In this document: positions 4,548 to 6,138 of the stretch, in pieces
How positions within the stretch are numbered: the stretch's first letter is position 1
Layout of the letters: every line of letters starts with the position of its first letter
Assembly: GCA_029858845.1 (NCBI GenBank)
Contig: JAOUEG010000115.1
Location: forward strand, 1-6,138
DNA: 6,138 nt
Origin: Chloroflexota bacterium
Lineage (GTDB): Bacteria > Chloroflexota > Limnocylindria > Limnocylindrales > CSP1-4
Reading direction: 5' to 3'
Position numbers and translations under genes: made by a program
The notes under the pieces: generated by a model
What the model was told of the DNA's origin: nothing
What the model saw: only the letters and a program-made list of their open reading frames with translations
Database searches by the model: none

Positions 4548-5915
4548 ATGTCTGCCACCCCCCATCGCCGAACCAGCCCGCTCGCGATCCTGATCGCCGC
4601 CTGGCTGCTGGTCGCGCTCGCCACGACGCTCCTCGGGAGCGCTCCGCGAAGCGTCCGGGCCGCCGATCCGGCCGATCCGGCCACCCCGACACTGACACCC
4701 AGCCCGACGGGGCCGACCCTGCTCGACGCGACGGTCACGTTCCACGGCCGTGGCTATGGGCACGGCGTCGGCATGAGCCAGCACGGCGCCAGGGGACGGG
4801 CCCTCGCCGGTCAGACCGCCGAGGAGATCCTCGCTCACTACTACCAGGGAGCCACGCTCGGGGAGATCGCCCTCGACACGCCGATCCGGGTGCGAGTCCT
4901 CAGGTCGTTCCGGGCCAGCAGCACGAGGCCGCTCGTCCTGTTCGGGCGCGGCGGCGACTGGACGATCGACGGCATCGCCAAGGTGTTCCCCAAGGATGCC
5001 AAGGTGACGGTCACGCCGACGATCTCCGGAGGCATCTCGACCTGGAGGCTCCGCGTCAAGGCCGCCGATGGGACGCTTCTGCACAGTGCCACGACGCGCA
5101 GCTTCCGGATGCGTCCGGCGACATCCGCATCGATCCTCCAGGTCTGGTCGCGCCCGTCGCGCTATGACGAGTATCGGGGAACGATCCGAGCGCGCCTGAG
5201 CTCCACGACCGCGGTCCTCAACGTCATCAACGAGACGCTGCTCGAGACCTATCTGCGCGGTGTCGTGCCCGCGGAGATGCCATCCAGCTGGCCCGCAGAG
5301 GCGCTCGAGGCACAGGCGGTGGCGGCACGATCCTACGCCGCCCGCCGCCTCCGACCGGGCGTCTCGTACTACGACGTCAGTGACGATTGGCGCTCACAGG
5401 TCTACCGTGGCAGAGAGGGCGAGAAGGCGAGCACGGACAGGGCGATCGAGGCGACCGCAGGGACGGTCCTCAGGAGTGGCACGGCCATCGCGAACACGCT
5501 GTTCCACTCGGCGGGTGGCGGCGCGACCGAGAACAACGAGAACGTGTACGTCTCGTCGACCGGCCGGAAGGTCGCCGGGCCGGTTCCCTACCTCCGTGGA
5601 AGCCTGGATCGGGCCGAAGACGGCTCGCCCTACGACAGCGGGTCGCCGTATGCCACCTGGCAGACGCGGCCGTACACGGTGGCGCAGCTGTCTTCCTGGT
5701 TCGGCAGCGATCCCCGTACGGACGTCGGAACGCTCGCGGCGCTGGACCTTCGCGACCGGGGTGTCTCCGGCCGGCTTGTCAGCGTGACGCTCATCGGCTC
5801 GGCCGGTAGCCGGAAGGTGTCCGGCAATGTCTTCCGGGCAGTCTTCAATGCCCGGCGACCGTCGGGCGATCCGATGATGCGCAGTACGCTGGTGGACATC
5901 GCGCCGGTCCCGTAG
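4548..5915 (+). CDS. Secreted SpoIID/LytB-domain protein, probable peptidoglycan lytic transglycosylase
   Basis: A 455-residue exported protein. Residues 1-38 are a signal peptide (hydrophobic core about 12-30, site near VRA-AD). An Ala-Asp-Pro repeat and a Pro/Thr linker follow (39-57). GRGYGHGVGMSQHGARG (67-83) and EEILAHYYQGATLG (92-105) come next, then a beta-rich region (about 110-200). The SpoIID core holds YRGTIRARL (209-217), LNVINETLLETYLRGVVPAE (224-243) and MPSSWPAEALEAQAVAARSY (244-263). FHSAGGGATENNENV (319-333) and a beta-rich C-terminus complete it. E243 corresponds to the catalytic Glu of B. subtilis SpoIID, which cleaves denuded glycan strands. In SpoIID the GHGVGMSQ-GA block ends the domain, whereas here it opens the mature protein. 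Nothing in the window ties the gene to sporulation, so general wall remodelling is inferred. The ATG at 4548 gives a full signal peptide; a weak GAGGG lies three bases upstream. Confidence 0.9.
   Translation: MSATPHRRTSPLAILIAAWLLVALATTLLGSAPRSVRAADPADPATPTLTPSPTGPTLLDATVTFHGRGYGHGVGMSQHGARGRALAGQTAEEILAHYYQGATLGEIALDTPIRVRVLRSFRASSTRPLVLFGRGGDWTIDGIAKVFPKDAKVTVTPTISGGISTWRLRVKAADGTLLHSATTRSFRMRPATSASILQVWSRPSRYDEYRGTIRARLSSTTAVLNVINETLLETYLRGVVPAEMPSSWPAEALEAQAVAARSYAARRLRPGVSYYDVSDDWRSQVYRGREGEKASTDRAIEATAGTVLRSGTAIANTLFHSAGGGATENNENVYVSSTGRKVAGPVPYLRGSLDRAEDGSPYDSGSPYATWQTRPYTVAQLSSWFGSDPRTDVGTLAALDLRDRGVSGRLVSVTLIGSAGSRKVSGNVFRAVFNARRPSGDPMMRSTLVDIAPVP
4662..4682 (+). repeat. Short in-frame tandem repeat in the SpoIID-like gene
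   Basis: GCCGATCCG occurs twice in direct succession, followed by GCC, encoding an Ala-Asp-Pro repeat (residues 39-45). It marks the start of the unstructured linker after the signal peptide. Such repeats commonly vary in copy number. Confidence 0.7.
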
Positions 5916-5918
5916 CCT
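5913..5918 (+). promoter_or_regulatory. Candidate -10 element for tag, overlapping the SpoIID-like stop codon
   Basis: TAGCCT contains the TAG stop of the preceding gene and ends seven bases before the ATG at 5926. No Shine-Dalgarno lies in the ten-base gap. It could drive a leaderless tag mRNA independently of read-through from the SpoIID-like gene. Confidence 0.3.
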
Positions 5919-5925
5919 GTCGGGC

Positions 5926-6138
5926 ATGCTCGACGATCTCCCCCGCTGCTGGTGGTCGGGTGCCGGCGGGACGGCGCCGGACCCGCTGATGGTCGCCTAC
6001 CACGATCGTGAGTGGGGGGTGCCCTGTCACGACGACATCGAGCTGTTCGAGCGACTGGCCCTCGAATCCTTCCAGGCGGGCCTCTCCTGGTCCACCATCC
6101 TGCGCAAGCGCGAGGGGTTCCGAGTCGCCTTCCGTGGC
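5926..6138 (+). CDS. tag: DNA-3-methyladenine glycosylase I, N-terminal part (cut by window end)
   Basis: The first 71 residues are present; the family is usually near 190. Tag removes 3-methyladenine from alkylated DNA in base excision repair. The N-terminus aligns closely with E. coli Tag: RCWW (7-10) gives C8 for zinc ligand Cys4, AYHDREWGVP (24-33) gives H26 for zinc ligand His17, and LESFQAGLSW (46-55) gives E47 and W55 for Glu38 and Trp46 of the base-binding pocket. TILRKREGFRVAF (57-69) follows. The remaining two zinc ligands lie beyond the window. The start is ten bases after the SpoIID-like stop codon, so co-transcription is possible, although the functions are unrelated and a separate -10 candidate exists. 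Truncation is due to the window edge, not a mutation. Confidence 0.95.
   Translation, partial: MLDDLPRCWWSGAGGTAPDPLMVAYHDREWGVPCHDDIELFERLALESFQAGLSWSTILRKREGFRVAFRG

Noticed and set aside
1..6138. Mobile element, prophage, CRISPR, tRNA/rRNA or defence system
   Set aside because: No transposase or integrase motifs, terminal repeats, regularly spaced repeats, tRNA-like folds or defence-gene domains were seen; the gene content is housekeeping and envelope related.

Overview
This is a GC-rich bacterial chromosomal window with eight protein-coding genes. Six are complete, one (first gene) has a reading frame open to the left edge, and one (last gene) is cut by the right edge. No RNA gene, mobile element, CRISPR array or phage gene was seen. 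High GC, frequent GTG/TTG starts, several genes without Shine-Dalgarno sequences, and secreted cell-wall enzymes with short sandwich-type C-terminal modules fit Chloroflexota (for example Limnocylindria-like lineages) or Actinomycetota. I lean towards Chloroflexota, but this is an impression and not a proof.

Layout, left to right. (1) 25-519 (+): ASCH-domain protein of the YhfF/YqfB type. (2) 568-1371 and 1368-2333 (-): a two-gene ABC-2 type exporter operon, ATPase first and permease second, with a GTGA stop/start overlap. It is convergent with gene 1. (3) 2428-2808 (+): RidA-family deaminase, divergent from the ATPase. (4) 2866-3702 (-): secreted lysozyme-like/SLT transglycosylase with a C-terminal beta-rich module, starting at TTG behind a strong Shine-Dalgarno sequence and a long, probably structured leader. 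(5) 3911-4435 (-): small alpha/beta hydrolase. (6) 4548-5915 (+): secreted SpoIID/LytB-domain protein whose GHGVGMSQ block lies N-terminal of the SpoIID core instead of C-terminal. (7) 5926-6138 (+): start of DNA-3-methyladenine glycosylase I (Tag), cut by the window end.

How the genes relate. The exporter genes clearly form one unit. The SLT-like protein and the SpoIID-like protein would both act on peptidoglycan outside the membrane and sit about 850 bp apart, separated by the hydrolase. RidA, ASCH and Tag are housekeeping-type functions (reactive enamine clearance, modified nucleoside handling, alkylation repair) with no evident link to one another. I see no undescribed multi-gene system.

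The most interesting non-coding signal is a recurrent TANNNT (-10-like) hexamer placed 6-7 nt upstream of four start codons that lack a Shine-Dalgarno sequence, which suggests leaderless transcription. Next is the roughly 160-nt leader of the SLT-like gene.
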